Shown here: positions 1 to 6,391 of the stretch, piece after piece
How positions within the stretch are numbered: position 1 is the first letter of the stretch
Layout: each line of letters opens with the position of its first letter
Source of the DNA: Oscillospiraceae bacterium
GTDB taxonomy: Bacteria > Bacillota > Clostridia > Oscillospirales > Ruminococcaceae
Reading direction: 5' to 3'
DNA: 6,635 nucleotides
Assembly: GCA_017394475.1 (NCBI GenBank)
Contig: JAFPYQ010000205.1
Span: forward strand, 1-6,635
Position numbers and translations under genes: made by a program
The notes under the pieces: model-generated
What the model saw: only the letters and a program-made list of their open reading frames with translations
The model's database searches: none
Told to the model about the DNA's origin: nothing

Positions 1-21
1 TTACAATAGGATAGGTGTGTC

Positions 22-1089
22 ATGGATAAAACATATTTCGGGCTCTCTGAAGATATGATCAAAGGGCTTGCAAAGAACCTGGGAATAGAAGATACAGAAG
101 GGAAAAGCCCCGAGGATATCATGCAGCTGCTTATGGAAATGGATAAGAAGCTAAGTAAAAATGTCTCCGAAAAGAAGAAAAAAAGTAAGCCCCATACCTT
201 CTCCCATGAGGATGTGGAAAAGATCATCGCAAGGAGCTATGAGCTGCTGCCACCGCGTCCTGCTGTAAGATTTGCACTGAAAAAGGGAAAGCCCGATATT
301 TTTGACTGCAAGATAGGCGGTGTGCCGTACTTCCCCGTTGATATGGAGTATCCGCACAACCCCATCAATGACAAGGAGCCGCTGTATCTTCTGGCGCAGA
401 TCAATTTTGAAAAGATACCCCATATAGAAAACTTCCCCGAAAAAGGTATACTGCAGTTCTATATCTCAGCAGCCGACGGTGAATACGGCATAGGCTACGA
501 GTACCCGAAGCAGTACGGCTTCCGCGTGATATACCACAGTGATATCATAACAGACCGCTCAAAGCTGATGACTGAGAAGGAGCTGAAAAAGGAAGGCATC
601 CTTCCGCTCAGAAAGCTTGATGAATACGCTCTCCCCATACACACCGAATATCTGCTCGATGTTACAGGTACCGAACCTGTGTATCCCACTTCATGGGACA
701 ACCGCTATAATTCGGCTCTTATAACAGCGTACAAGGAGATAACAGGCAAAAACGCATACATAAAGGATACTATCCTTCGCTTTGAGCAGGACGAGGACTA
801 TATATATGACTGCCTGAGCGATACAGAAAAAGCCCTTCGCGGCGACAATGAGAACTGCCCTGCCGAAGCCTTTATCGGCGGATACCCTTGCTTTACGCAA
901 TGCGATCCCCGCAGCGAGGATGATGGCACAGACAGGCTCGATACCGTGCTTTTCGAGCTCGACAGCATATACAGAAATGATGTTTCCGTTGAATGGGGCG
1001 ACTGTGGCACGGGAGCGTTCCTTATCTCATCGGAAGCTCTGAGGGCTCTTGATTTTTCAAAAGTACTATATAATTACGACTGCTGTTAA
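22..1089 (+). CDS. DUF1963 (YwqG-like) domain protein
   Basis: The 355-residue product matches the DUF1963/YwqG family, whose biochemical role is not established. The domain starts near residue 97 with KIGGVPYFP and continues through a stretch resembling the family's LLAQINF core. It closes with the typical C-terminal set: GGYPCFTQCDPR, then LFELDS, WGDCGTGAFLIS and the end motif DFSKVLYNYDCC. The first 80 or so residues are an extension with a lysine-rich linker (about residues 45-57, several consecutive K) and are not part of the recognised domain. No signal peptide or membrane segment is visible, so it is probably cytoplasmic. The ATG at 22 has only a weak upstream purine stretch (TAGG at 7-10, AGGTG at 13-17). 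The stop codon shares its last base with an ATG of the nrdG frame, which suggests translational coupling. The family call is firm but the function is unknown; I would not infer a link to nucleotide reduction from position alone. Confidence 0.88.
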   Translation: MDKTYFGLSEDMIKGLAKNLGIEDTEGKSPEDIMQLLMEMDKKLSKNVSEKKKKSKPHTFSHEDVEKIIARSYELLPPRPAVRFALKKGKPDIFDCKIGGVPYFPVDMEYPHNPINDKEPLYLLAQINFEKIPHIENFPEKGILQFYISAADGEYGIGYEYPKQYGFRVIYHSDIITDRSKLMTEKELKKEGILPLRKLDEYALPIHTEYLLDVTGTEPVYPTSWDNRYNSALITAYKEITGKNAYIKDTILRFEQDEDYIYDCLSDTEKALRGDNENCPAEAFIGGYPCFTQCDPRSEDDGTDRLDTVLFELDSIYRNDVSVEWGDCGTGAFLISSEALRALDFSKVLYNYDCC

Positions 1090-1631
1090 TGCAGCCCACC
1101 GAAAGGACGACAGTTTTGGACTTGAATAATAAGATCAGAATAGCAGGTATCGTTGAGGACTCTATCGTAGATGGTCCGGGACTTCGTATCTCAATATTTG
1201 TTCAGGGCTGCCCTCATGCTTGTGAGGGCTGTCACAATCCGCAGACATGGGATTTTGACGGCGGTCATGATATGACCATAGGCGCTATCCTTGAAAGGAT
1301 AAAGCATGATCCCCTGCTCGACGGCGTTACCTTCAGCGGCGGAGAACCCATGTGCAAGGCAAAGGCTCTGGCATTCCTTGCAAAGAAGTCCCACGAGATG
1401 GGGCTCAATGTGATAGTGTATACAGGGTATATCTTTGAATATCTCCTTGAACATGCTGATGATGAGAACGGTTACATGGAGCTGCTCAAAGAGACCGATA
1501 TACTGATAGACGGCCCCTTTGTCCTTAAAAAGCGTGATCTGGAGCTGAAATTCAAGGGCAGCAGCAATCAGCGCATAATAGATGTAAAGCGTTCACTTGA
1601 AGAAGGAAAAACTGTAATATGCGAGCTGTAA
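1089..1631 (+). CDS. nrdG: Anaerobic ribonucleoside-triphosphate reductase activating protein (radical SAM)
   Basis: NrdG uses a [4Fe-4S] cluster and S-adenosylmethionine to install the glycyl radical on NrdD, the anaerobic ribonucleotide reductase that makes deoxynucleotides without oxygen. The sequence shows the radical SAM cysteine motif CX3CX2C (C41, C45, C48 within QGCPHACEGC), the family lead-in IVDGPGLRISIF, the SAM-binding GGEP at 84-87, the LIDGPFV segment, and the late GSSNQRIIDV motif typical of NrdG. At 180 residues it is slightly longer than the usual 155-175. The extra length is at the N-terminus, where the start is uncertain. The ATG at 1089 overlaps the previous stop but has no clear ribosome binding site. 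A TTG at 1116 lies 8 bases after AAAGGA (1102-1107) and would give 171 residues. Its partner nrdD is not in the window and may lie upstream. The 3' end overlaps the next gene by 13 bases. Confidence 0.95.
   Translation: MQPTERTTVLDLNNKIRIAGIVEDSIVDGPGLRISIFVQGCPHACEGCHNPQTWDFDGGHDMTIGAILERIKHDPLLDGVTFSGGEPMCKAKALAFLAKKSHEMGLNVIVYTGYIFEYLLEHADDENGYMELLKETDILIDGPFVLKKRDLELKFKGSSNQRIIDVKRSLEEGKTVICEL
1102..1107 (+). promoter_or_regulatory. Ribosome binding site favouring a TTG start of nrdG at 1116
   Basis: AAAGGA lies 8 bases before a TTG at 1116 in the nrdG frame, while the upstream ATG at 1089 has no comparable site. If used, the protein starts just before the conserved domain. The alternative is coupled reinitiation at 1089 through the TAATG overlap with the previous stop. 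Confidence 0.45.
1601..1607 (+). promoter_or_regulatory. Ribosome binding site of the binding-lipoprotein gene, inside nrdG
   Basis: AGAAGGA sits within the last codons of nrdG, 11 bases before the ATG at 1619. It supports this start, which also gives a proper charged signal-peptide N-region, over the internal ATG at 1658, which lacks a nearby site. Confidence 0.6.
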
Positions 1632-3163
1632 AGGGCCTTTCCCGATATACTGCGCAGATGTTCATCATCCTGGCGGTGCTGTTCGTCTTCTGCTCCTGTT
1701 CGGATAAGGAGCCAAAAATCGGCGGGAACTACACTCTGACGCTGAACAGCGCTCCTGAGAACCTTGACCCGCAGATGGCATCGGACAATGCTTCCTTCAA
1801 TATCATAAGGAACACCTTTGCCACCCTTGTGGATATAGATGACAACGGAATAGTTGTCCCGGGTGCAGCGCAGAAATATGAGATATCCGAGGATGGACTG
1901 CTCTACACCTTCACGCTGCGTGAGGGCATAGTCTGGAAGGGAAAGGGCAGCAAGGAAAAGCCCCCTCTCACCGCAGATGACTACATCTTTGCCATAAAGC
2001 GCATATATGATGACACCACCTGTTCACCCTATAAGTATCTGTTCAGTCAGATAGAGAATATCGACCTCATAGGCAATGGCAGCGCGGGGATATATGCCAA
2101 GAACGCACGCACGCTGTGCATCAGGCTCACAGCACCGGACTGTGACTTCCTGAAAAAGCTGGCTCATCCTGCAGCATCTCCCTGTAATGAAAAGCTGTTC
2201 CTGTCCACGCAGGGGCGTTACGGGCTTTCTGCTGAGGATACATATTCATGCGGGGCGTTCTATATTTCCGAGTGGAACTACGACCCTTACTGGACGAACA
2301 ACCATGTCACCCTCACCCGTATAAAGGAAAACTCATCGGAGGGCTATGTCACCTATCCTGAATCTGTGGATATGCTCATCAAGCCCGGATCGGAGACCGA
2401 TATCTACCTTTCCCCCGTACAGATACCGACTAAAAAGGGACATAACGTAAAGGAATATGTGACCTCCACAGCCACCCTCATATTCAATACCGAGCGCAAA
2501 TTTGCGGATACAGATGTACAGAAGGCAGTCTTTGACTACATAACCCGAAGTGGCTTGCTGGGAAACGAATATTCGGAAAACATCGCCTGCGGGTACAGCC
2601 CGCCCTGCATAACATCGGTGGATATGGCAGCGGGAGCGGATACTTTCTCATCTGTCTCCTTTGATTCAGACCCTCACGCACTCATCGCCCCCCACCTTGA
2701 ATATGACAAGCTGGATTATCAGGTCATACTCATCAGCAGCGAATACTCCTCCCCCGATCTGGCATTTGCCATATCCGACAAGCTTGAAGAGCTGGAATAC
2801 TATTCCACCGTGGCAGTATGCGAACCTGATGAATTTGAAAGGCGCTTTGCCGAAAGGGATTTTGACCTTTGCATCTACCCCGTAAAGGCAGAATACAATT
2901 CACTGAACAGCTTTTATGAACGCCTTATCGCCGCTGCAGGGATATCCTCCCCCGATGCCCTTGTTTATCTGGGTTCCATGACAGACCCTTCCGCCAAGAT
3001 AGGGCTTGCCAGGAATTTTGAGACCGACCTGTACAAAGCACGCACCGCACTCCCGCTCACATATGAAAAGATCTATGTGGTATCCGACGATGATATATAC
3101 GACCATTGGTACGATCCCTGTACTGACACCTTTTTCCTCAAATACATGAAGGGAAAGGCATGA
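1619..3163 (+). CDS. ABC transporter substrate-binding lipoprotein, family 5 (oligopeptide-binding type)
   Basis: This is a 514-residue extracytoplasmic solute-binding protein of the SBP_bac_5 (OppA/DppA) class, which captures peptides or similar solutes outside the membrane for an ABC importer. Residues 1-27 form a lipoprotein signal: basic start (R2, K5, R9), hydrophobic core at about 14-24, then CSC with C27 the likelier lipidated cysteine because S26 precedes it. Mature-region hallmarks are YTLTLNSAPENLDPQ, LRNTF-like and LVDID segments, and the motif IVWKGKG followed by PPLTADDYIFAIKRIYD, which corresponds to the family's W-x-DG-x-PLTAxDF region. The usual DG is replaced here by a charged KGKGSKEK loop. 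The C-terminal half diverges from typical OppA, so the ligand cannot be predicted. It overlaps nrdG by 13 bases. No permease or ATPase gene is present on either side within the window, so it is either an orphan that serves a transporter encoded elsewhere or has another role. Confidence 0.85.
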   Translation: MRAVKGLSRYTAQMFIILAVLFVFCSCSDKEPKIGGNYTLTLNSAPENLDPQMASDNASFNIIRNTFATLVDIDDNGIVVPGAAQKYEISEDGLLYTFTLREGIVWKGKGSKEKPPLTADDYIFAIKRIYDDTTCSPYKYLFSQIENIDLIGNGSAGIYAKNARTLCIRLTAPDCDFLKKLAHPAASPCNEKLFLSTQGRYGLSAEDTYSCGAFYISEWNYDPYWTNNHVTLTRIKENSSEGYVTYPESVDMLIKPGSETDIYLSPVQIPTKKGHNVKEYVTSTATLIFNTERKFADTDVQKAVFDYITRSGLLGNEYSENIACGYSPPCITSVDMAAGADTFSSVSFDSDPHALIAPHLEYDKLDYQVILISSEYSSPDLAFAISDKLEELEYYSTVAVCEPDEFERRFAERDFDLCIYPVKAEYNSLNSFYERLIAAAGISSPDALVYLGSMTDPSAKIGLARNFETDLYKARTALPLTYEKIYVVSDDDIYDHWYDPCTDTFFLKYMKGKA

Positions 3164-3186
3164 TATGCTTTGACCGATTTACTGCG

Positions 3187-3192
3187 AAAGGA
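3187..3192 (+). promoter_or_regulatory. Ribosome binding site fixing the hydrolase start at ATG 3200
   Basis: AAAGGA lies 7 bases before the ATG at 3200. The in-frame TTG at 3170, which would add ten residues, has only GCATGATATGC before it and no ribosome binding site. The ATG is therefore preferred. Confidence 0.8.
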
Positions 3193-3199
3193 CAACATC

Positions 3200-3991
3200 A
3201 TGCAGAAAAGACAGATAACAGACAGAAACGGAAAAATAATATACTGGTGCTCAAAACAGCCCGACCCCTCAAAGGACACATTATTCTTCCTTCATGGGCT
3301 GACCGCAGACCACACCATGTTCATCGAACAGATACGCCATTTCTGCCGCTCATACAACATCATCGTATGGGATGCGCCTGCACACGGTATGTCAAGACCT
3401 TACCGCAGATTCACATACGAAAATGCCATTCACGGGATGAAGGCGATACTCGACGAATGTAAAGTATCGCAGGTGATACTGATAGGTCAGTCTATGGGCG
3501 GGTTCCTGTCCCAGTCCTTCATCAGCAGATACCCCAATATGGCAAAGGCATTCATATCCATAGACTCCACACCCTACGGTGACTATTACTCCGATACCGA
3601 TCTCTGGTGGCTCAGACAAGTGGGATGGATGTCCATGCTGTTTCCCGAAAAACTGCTGAAAAGCTCTGTTTCCGACCAGACAGCCTTTACAAAGGCAGGG
3701 CGTGCCAATATGTCCTCCATACTTGCAAAATACGGTAAGAAGGAGCTTTGCCGCCTTATGGGAAAGGGCTATACCGAATTCATCGCGGAAAACAGAGAGC
3801 TTGACATCCCCTGCCCCGTACTGTTGATAGTAGGCGTACATGATAAGACCGGCAAAGTACAGCAGTACAACAGGGAATGGTCAAGGAGAACGGGATATCC
3901 GCTGAAAATGATACCGCATGCGGCTCACAATTCCAATGTAGACGCTCCCGAAGCGGTAAACCGCTGCATCGAGGAATTTCTTGACAAATAA
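3200..3991 (+). CDS. Alpha/beta-fold hydrolase
   Basis: A 263-residue cytoplasmic alpha/beta hydrolase of the AB_hydrolase_1 kind; the substrate is unknown. The fold's landmarks are in order: the oxyanion-hole motif FLHGLT (H32-G33), strand and turn IIVWDAPAHGMS (57-65), the nucleophile elbow GQSMGG with Ser98, the acid in IVGVHDK (Asp215), and the C-terminal histidine in HAAHNSN (His243 is the likely catalytic base, with H240 nearby). The segment between about 125 and 180 is a lid-like insert. No signal peptide is seen. Length is normal for the family. The gene is the last of the plus-strand run, 36 bases after the lipoprotein gene and 7 bases before a strong terminator hairpin, so it is probably co-transcribed with the genes before it. 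Esterase, thioesterase or peptidase activity would all fit the motif set. The family call is strong; a specific reaction would be guesswork. Confidence 0.9.
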   Translation: MQKRQITDRNGKIIYWCSKQPDPSKDTLFFLHGLTADHTMFIEQIRHFCRSYNIIVWDAPAHGMSRPYRRFTYENAIHGMKAILDECKVSQVILIGQSMGGFLSQSFISRYPNMAKAFISIDSTPYGDYYSDTDLWWLRQVGWMSMLFPEKLLKSSVSDQTAFTKAGRANMSSILAKYGKKELCRLMGKGYTEFIAENRELDIPCPVLLIVGVHDKTGKVQQYNREWSRRTGYPLKMIPHAAHNSNVDAPEAVNRCIEEFLDK

Positions 3992-3998
3992 AGAATGT

Positions 3999-4036
3999 AT
4001 AAAAACTCGCTCATCTCAGGATGAACGAGTTTTTAT
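3999..4036. terminator. Bidirectional Rho-independent terminator between convergent operons
   Basis: The left arm ATAAAAACTCG (3999-4009) pairs perfectly with CGAGTTTTTAT (4026-4036). Inside it, after one C/A mismatch, TCAT (4011-4014) pairs with ATGA (4021-4024) around the six-base loop CTCAGG. The arm ends supply a T-run on both strands, so it can stop the plus-strand operon (stop codon at 3991) and the minus-strand kptA transcript (stop codon at 4039-4041). Confidence 0.92.
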
Positions 4037-4038
4037 CG

Positions 4039-4587
4039 TTATCTCATCACCAGGATATACTTGCCGGGGATATAATCCGCAAGTATAACCTTGTCATTGC
4101 CGGTATAGAATTTGATCCCGTCACGATATGCCCTGCCCGCATCGATCGTCAGGATGACAGGCTCCGGATCGCGCCTCCTGCCTACACTGACAGCGGTACC
4201 GATATCGGCCGAAAGGTGTACATACTGCCTTTTCATGGGCTTCAGTCCTTCCTCCATGATATTTGACAATGCCCTGTGTGTTGTGCCGTGATAAAGCGTA
4301 TCGGGCGGTACTGTCGGGTCTTTGGATATATGCACCGGCACTGTATGTCCATATAATGCGCGTATCATGCCGCCTTGTATTTCGTGACGCTTCTTTTCGG
4401 AATTATCAATGATATACTTAAGATCATCAACGGTTATCATCCTGTCATAGCTGCTGTCCTCGTTGATGGCAGCAAGCAGCTGTTCAATCAGCACATAACC
4501 GTCAGGATCAAGTTCAAGTTCATATTCCCAGGGAGCATGTCGGAGAGCATAGGATATCTCCTTGCTGAGCTTTGTGTAGTCTATCAT
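4039..4587 (-). CDS. kptA: RNA 2'-phosphotransferase, Tpt1/KptA family
   Basis: KptA/Tpt1 removes a 2'-phosphate from RNA by transferring it to NAD+, giving ADP-ribose 1'',2''-cyclic phosphate and nicotinamide. In yeast this finishes tRNA splicing; in bacteria the natural substrate is unclear. The 182-residue protein is full length. It shows the N-terminal lobe motif LSKEISYALRHAP (R16-H17), then SEKKRHEI (R67) and MIRALYGHTVP (74-84). The NAD+-binding lobe has LYHGTTHRAL (98-107), YVHLSAD (122-128) and VGRRRDPEPVIL (R137/R138). These contain the conserved Arg-His-Arg-Arg set of active family members, so the enzyme is predicted to be catalytically competent. GAAGGGA at 4598-4604 serves as ribosome binding site, 10 bases before the ATG. 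It lies 32 bases after the ATPase/nuclease-like gene, with no promoter or terminator seen between them, so the two are probably one operon. Confidence 0.95.
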   Translation of the reverse strand: MIDYTKLSKEISYALRHAPWEYELELDPDGYVLIEQLLAAINEDSSYDRMITVDDLKYIIDNSEKKRHEIQGGMIRALYGHTVPVHISKDPTVPPDTLYHGTTHRALSNIMEEGLKPMKRQYVHLSADIGTAVSVGRRRDPEPVILTIDAGRAYRDGIKFYTGNDKVILADYIPGKYILVMR

Positions 4588-4619
4588 AAGTTTTCTATCC
4601 CTTCAGTCTCAAAAAAGTA

Positions 4620-6212
4620 TCATCGCTCTGTACTTATCTTTTCTATCTTACAGCTATGCTCTTTGGTCTTGTCATCATAGTTTATCCCCACAAGGATCAT
4701 CTCACCGGAATAGTCCTCGAGCACTTTCGGGTAATCCCTGTTTTTTATCTGAGTTATAGCAGCATCTGCTGTCTTGTTCCATTTGAGCTCGACTATTATG
4801 GCAGGATCGGGGTTGCGTTTTTTCGGGATGAACACCACATCAGCTATGCCCTTACCCGAAGGCAGTTCCTCCACCTTCATGTATTTATCCACACACACGA
4901 TATACGCGAATTTAATGACATAACGCAGAGCCTGTTCATCATTGTAAAATGTGGGCGCATATTCGGACTTGCGGATATTCTCGATAGCCGAAAGTACTTT
5001 GTCCTCATTGCAGTTCATCGTATCTTCAAGCAATTTTTCGGAGGTATTGACCAATGAGAGCAGTCTTGTAGCTGTTTTTGTATTCAAAAGGCTGTCAAAT
5101 TCAATTCTTATCTCTTCATTCGGTATCCTTACTAAGGATGTATCTTCGTTGTAGGTAAGATATCCCAGATGTATCATAAGGGTGAGGACATCATCCTTAG
5201 ATCTGAAGGTAACGAGATCATTATCAAAATTATCGGTATTGACCTCCAGTTCTTCGCCTGCAATAAGCCTCAGAACAGACTGTTGAAGTCCGTCAAAGTT
5301 CATATTGATGTATGTTTCAAGGGATTCGGAAGCCGAGGTCTTTTTCCAGTATGAACGAAGTTTCCCTCTCTGTATCGCCTCCATTACAGAATAAGGGTTA
5401 TACACATCTATGGCATTATCCAAAGTATACCCGTCATACCACCATTTCATCCGCTCAAAATCCATGCCCGACTTATCGCAGAGAGCGCGGACTTCCGCCT
5501 CATTGAAGCCCATGAATCCTGCAAATTTTCCCGGTGAGAGAACGGTATATTCCCTGAAATCGGAAATGGCTGATTGTGATCTGTTCTTTTTTATCGGCAG
5601 GATACCTGTCATATATGCTGCAGCTATGCAGTCGGGGGTAAATGTGGAGCTCTTGAAAAAGCTCCTCAGAAGTTCCAGATATTTCTGCTGTATCTTATCA
5701 TCATGGGGAAATTCACGGATAACAGCATCCCATTCATCTATTACAAAAACTATCTTCCTCTTTGTCCGCATTACAAGATCATACATAACATCGGATACAT
5801 GCCTTGTAATATCTATATCCGGATAGAGTTCGCCAATATCTTTTTTTATATACAGACACAGGTCTTTTACAAGGTCGCCTGTGTTGCTGTCTTCAATGTT
5901 GAATCTGGACACTATCTCCGTCATATCCAGCCGCAGTACATTATATTTATTTATATTTTCCTCATATTGGGGAGCCTTTGATATATCAAGTCCGTCAAAC
6001 AACTCATGAGAATCTGTGGAACAATCATAATATGCACATATGGTCTTGGCAGCATAGGATTTTCCGAAACGACGGGGGCGGCTGACGCATATAAGTTTAT
6101 TGGTCGTATTGATCGCGCTGTTCAGGATCTCAAGAATACCTGTCTTGTCAACATAATTGTCTTTTACTATCTCTACAAAGGCATCATTTCCCGGATTCAG
6201 ATATCTTCCCAT
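4620..6212 (-). CDS. AAA-ATPase-like protein with C-terminal PD-(D/E)XK nuclease-like domain
   Basis: A 530-residue protein with the architecture AAA-ATPase_like (PF09820 type) plus a PDDEXK_9/DUF1703-type C-terminal domain. The family is common in gut anaerobes and has no settled function. The N-terminus MGRYLNPGN and YVDKTGIL (20-27) are family signatures. The P-loop is RPRRFGKS (45-52) and the Walker B-like strand is IVFVIDEWD with D159 and E160. The C-terminal domain has the nuclease core: D458 in IADVVFIP, then E475 and K477 in IIVELKW (an ExK), and a Q488 in the following helix (AITQIKN). All core residues are present, so neither domain looks dead. I chose ATG 6212 over the GTG at 6230: AGGGAG (6220-6225) is 7 bases before the ATG, the GTG lies just upstream of that site, and MGRYLNPGN is the usual start of the family. 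The gene has its own promoter and precedes kptA. No membrane segment or signal peptide is seen. Confidence 0.92.
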   Translation of the reverse strand: MGRYLNPGNDAFVEIVKDNYVDKTGILEILNSAINTTNKLICVSRPRRFGKSYAAKTICAYYDCSTDSHELFDGLDISKAPQYEENINKYNVLRLDMTEIVSRFNIEDSNTGDLVKDLCLYIKKDIGELYPDIDITRHVSDVMYDLVMRTKRKIVFVIDEWDAVIREFPHDDKIQQKYLELLRSFFKSSTFTPDCIAAAYMTGILPIKKNRSQSAISDFREYTVLSPGKFAGFMGFNEAEVRALCDKSGMDFERMKWWYDGYTLDNAIDVYNPYSVMEAIQRGKLRSYWKKTSASESLETYINMNFDGLQQSVLRLIAGEELEVNTDNFDNDLVTFRSKDDVLTLMIHLGYLTYNEDTSLVRIPNEEIRIEFDSLLNTKTATRLLSLVNTSEKLLEDTMNCNEDKVLSAIENIRKSEYAPTFYNDEQALRYVIKFAYIVCVDKYMKVEELPSGKGIADVVFIPKKRNPDPAIIVELKWNKTADAAITQIKNRDYPKVLEDYSGEMILVGINYDDKTKEHSCKIEKISTER

Positions 6213-6219
6213 ATGAGCA

Positions 6220-6225
6220 CTCCCT
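6220..6225 (-). promoter_or_regulatory. Ribosome binding site fixing the ATPase start at ATG 6212
   Basis: On the minus strand AGGGAG (extended by AA in front) precedes the ATG at 6212-6210 by 7 bases. It lies inside the six-codon extension that a GTG start at 6230 would add, which argues against the longer form. Confidence 0.8.
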
Positions 6226-6244
6226 TTCACATAACTTATTTCCT

Positions 6245-6273
6245 ATTCTATCATATTTTGACCTATAAATCAA
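6245..6273 (-). promoter_or_regulatory. Sigma-A type promoter for the ATPase-kptA operon
   Basis: Read on the minus strand, TTGATT (6273-6268) is followed by a 17-base spacer and TAGAAT (6250-6245), with a TGn extended -10 directly before TAGAAT. The predicted transcript start is near 6238, leaving a leader of about 26 bases before the ATG at 6212. The surrounding DNA is AT-rich. Spacing and both hexamers are close to consensus, so constitutive or readily activated expression is likely. Confidence 0.75.
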
Positions 6274-6306
6274 TACACAAAACAGATTTTTCTCATGGCC
6301 GGATAC

Positions 6307-6319
6307 TATCAGACTGATA
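6307..6319. promoter_or_regulatory. Small perfect inverted repeat upstream of the ATPase promoter (possible operator)
   Basis: TATCAG (6307-6312) and CTGATA (6314-6319) are exact inverted copies around one base. The site is centred about 40 bases upstream of the -35 box at 6268-6273. GATAC also occurs directly repeated at 6302-6306 and 6316-6320. The symmetry would suit a dimeric regulator, but a 6+6 repeat can occur by chance. Confidence 0.25.
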
Positions 6320-6331
6320 CCATACAATCCA

Positions 6332-6359
6332 AAGACCGCTCTGTGGACAGAGCGGTCTT
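6332..6359. terminator. Strong hairpin downstream of the phosphatase gene
   Basis: AAGACCGCTCTGT (6332-6344) and ACAGAGCGGTCTT (6347-6359) form a perfect 13-base-pair stem around GG; in practice the inner pairs will open to make a four-base or larger loop. In the minus-strand transcript only CTTT follows before GGATTG, so the U-tract is weak; the plus strand has CTTATTT. It most likely terminates the phosphatase transcript and insulates the ATPase operon. Confidence 0.7.
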
Positions 6360-6360
6360 A

Positions 6361-6383
6361 TTTGCACCCTTTTCGGATGCAAA
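6361..6383 (-). terminator. Second, tandem hairpin just after the phosphatase stop
   Basis: In the minus-strand RNA, UUUGCAUCC (6383-6375) pairs with GGGUGCAAA (6369-6361), with one U-G wobble, around the loop GAAAA. It starts 8 bases after the phosphatase stop codon and ends one base before the larger hairpin. No U-run follows, so it may help pausing or protect the 3' end rather than terminate by itself. Confidence 0.45.
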
Positions 6384-6391
6384 AACAGTTA

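Noticed and set aside
3170..3198. TTGACC as the -35 box of an internal promoter for the hydrolase
   Set aside because: No -10-like hexamer lies 16-18 bases downstream, and the ATG would fall inside the expected promoter end.
3170..3199. TTG start giving a 273-residue hydrolase
   Set aside because: No ribosome binding site precedes it, whereas ATG 3200 has AAAGGA at 7 bases; the added ten residues are encoded by the binding-site region itself.
3392..3841. 149-residue minus-strand open frame opposite the hydrolase
   Set aside because: It lies fully antisense to a gene with clear catalytic motifs, shows no domain or plausible composition, and has no supporting ribosome binding site context.
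4588..4619. Separate promoter for kptA between the two minus-strand genes
   Set aside because: The 32-base gap holds a ribosome binding site but no convincing -10/-35 pair; a promoter inside the ATPase coding end was not evident either.
4656..5057. 133-residue plus-strand open frame opposite the ATPase gene
   Set aside because: Antisense shadow of the PD-(D/E)XK domain coding region; no recognisable motif, and the same holds for the 138-residue frame at 5410-5826.
6213..6230. GTG start adding six residues to the ATPase
   Set aside because: The extension overlaps the ribosome binding site of the ATG at 6212, and MGRYLNPGN is the family's usual N-terminus.
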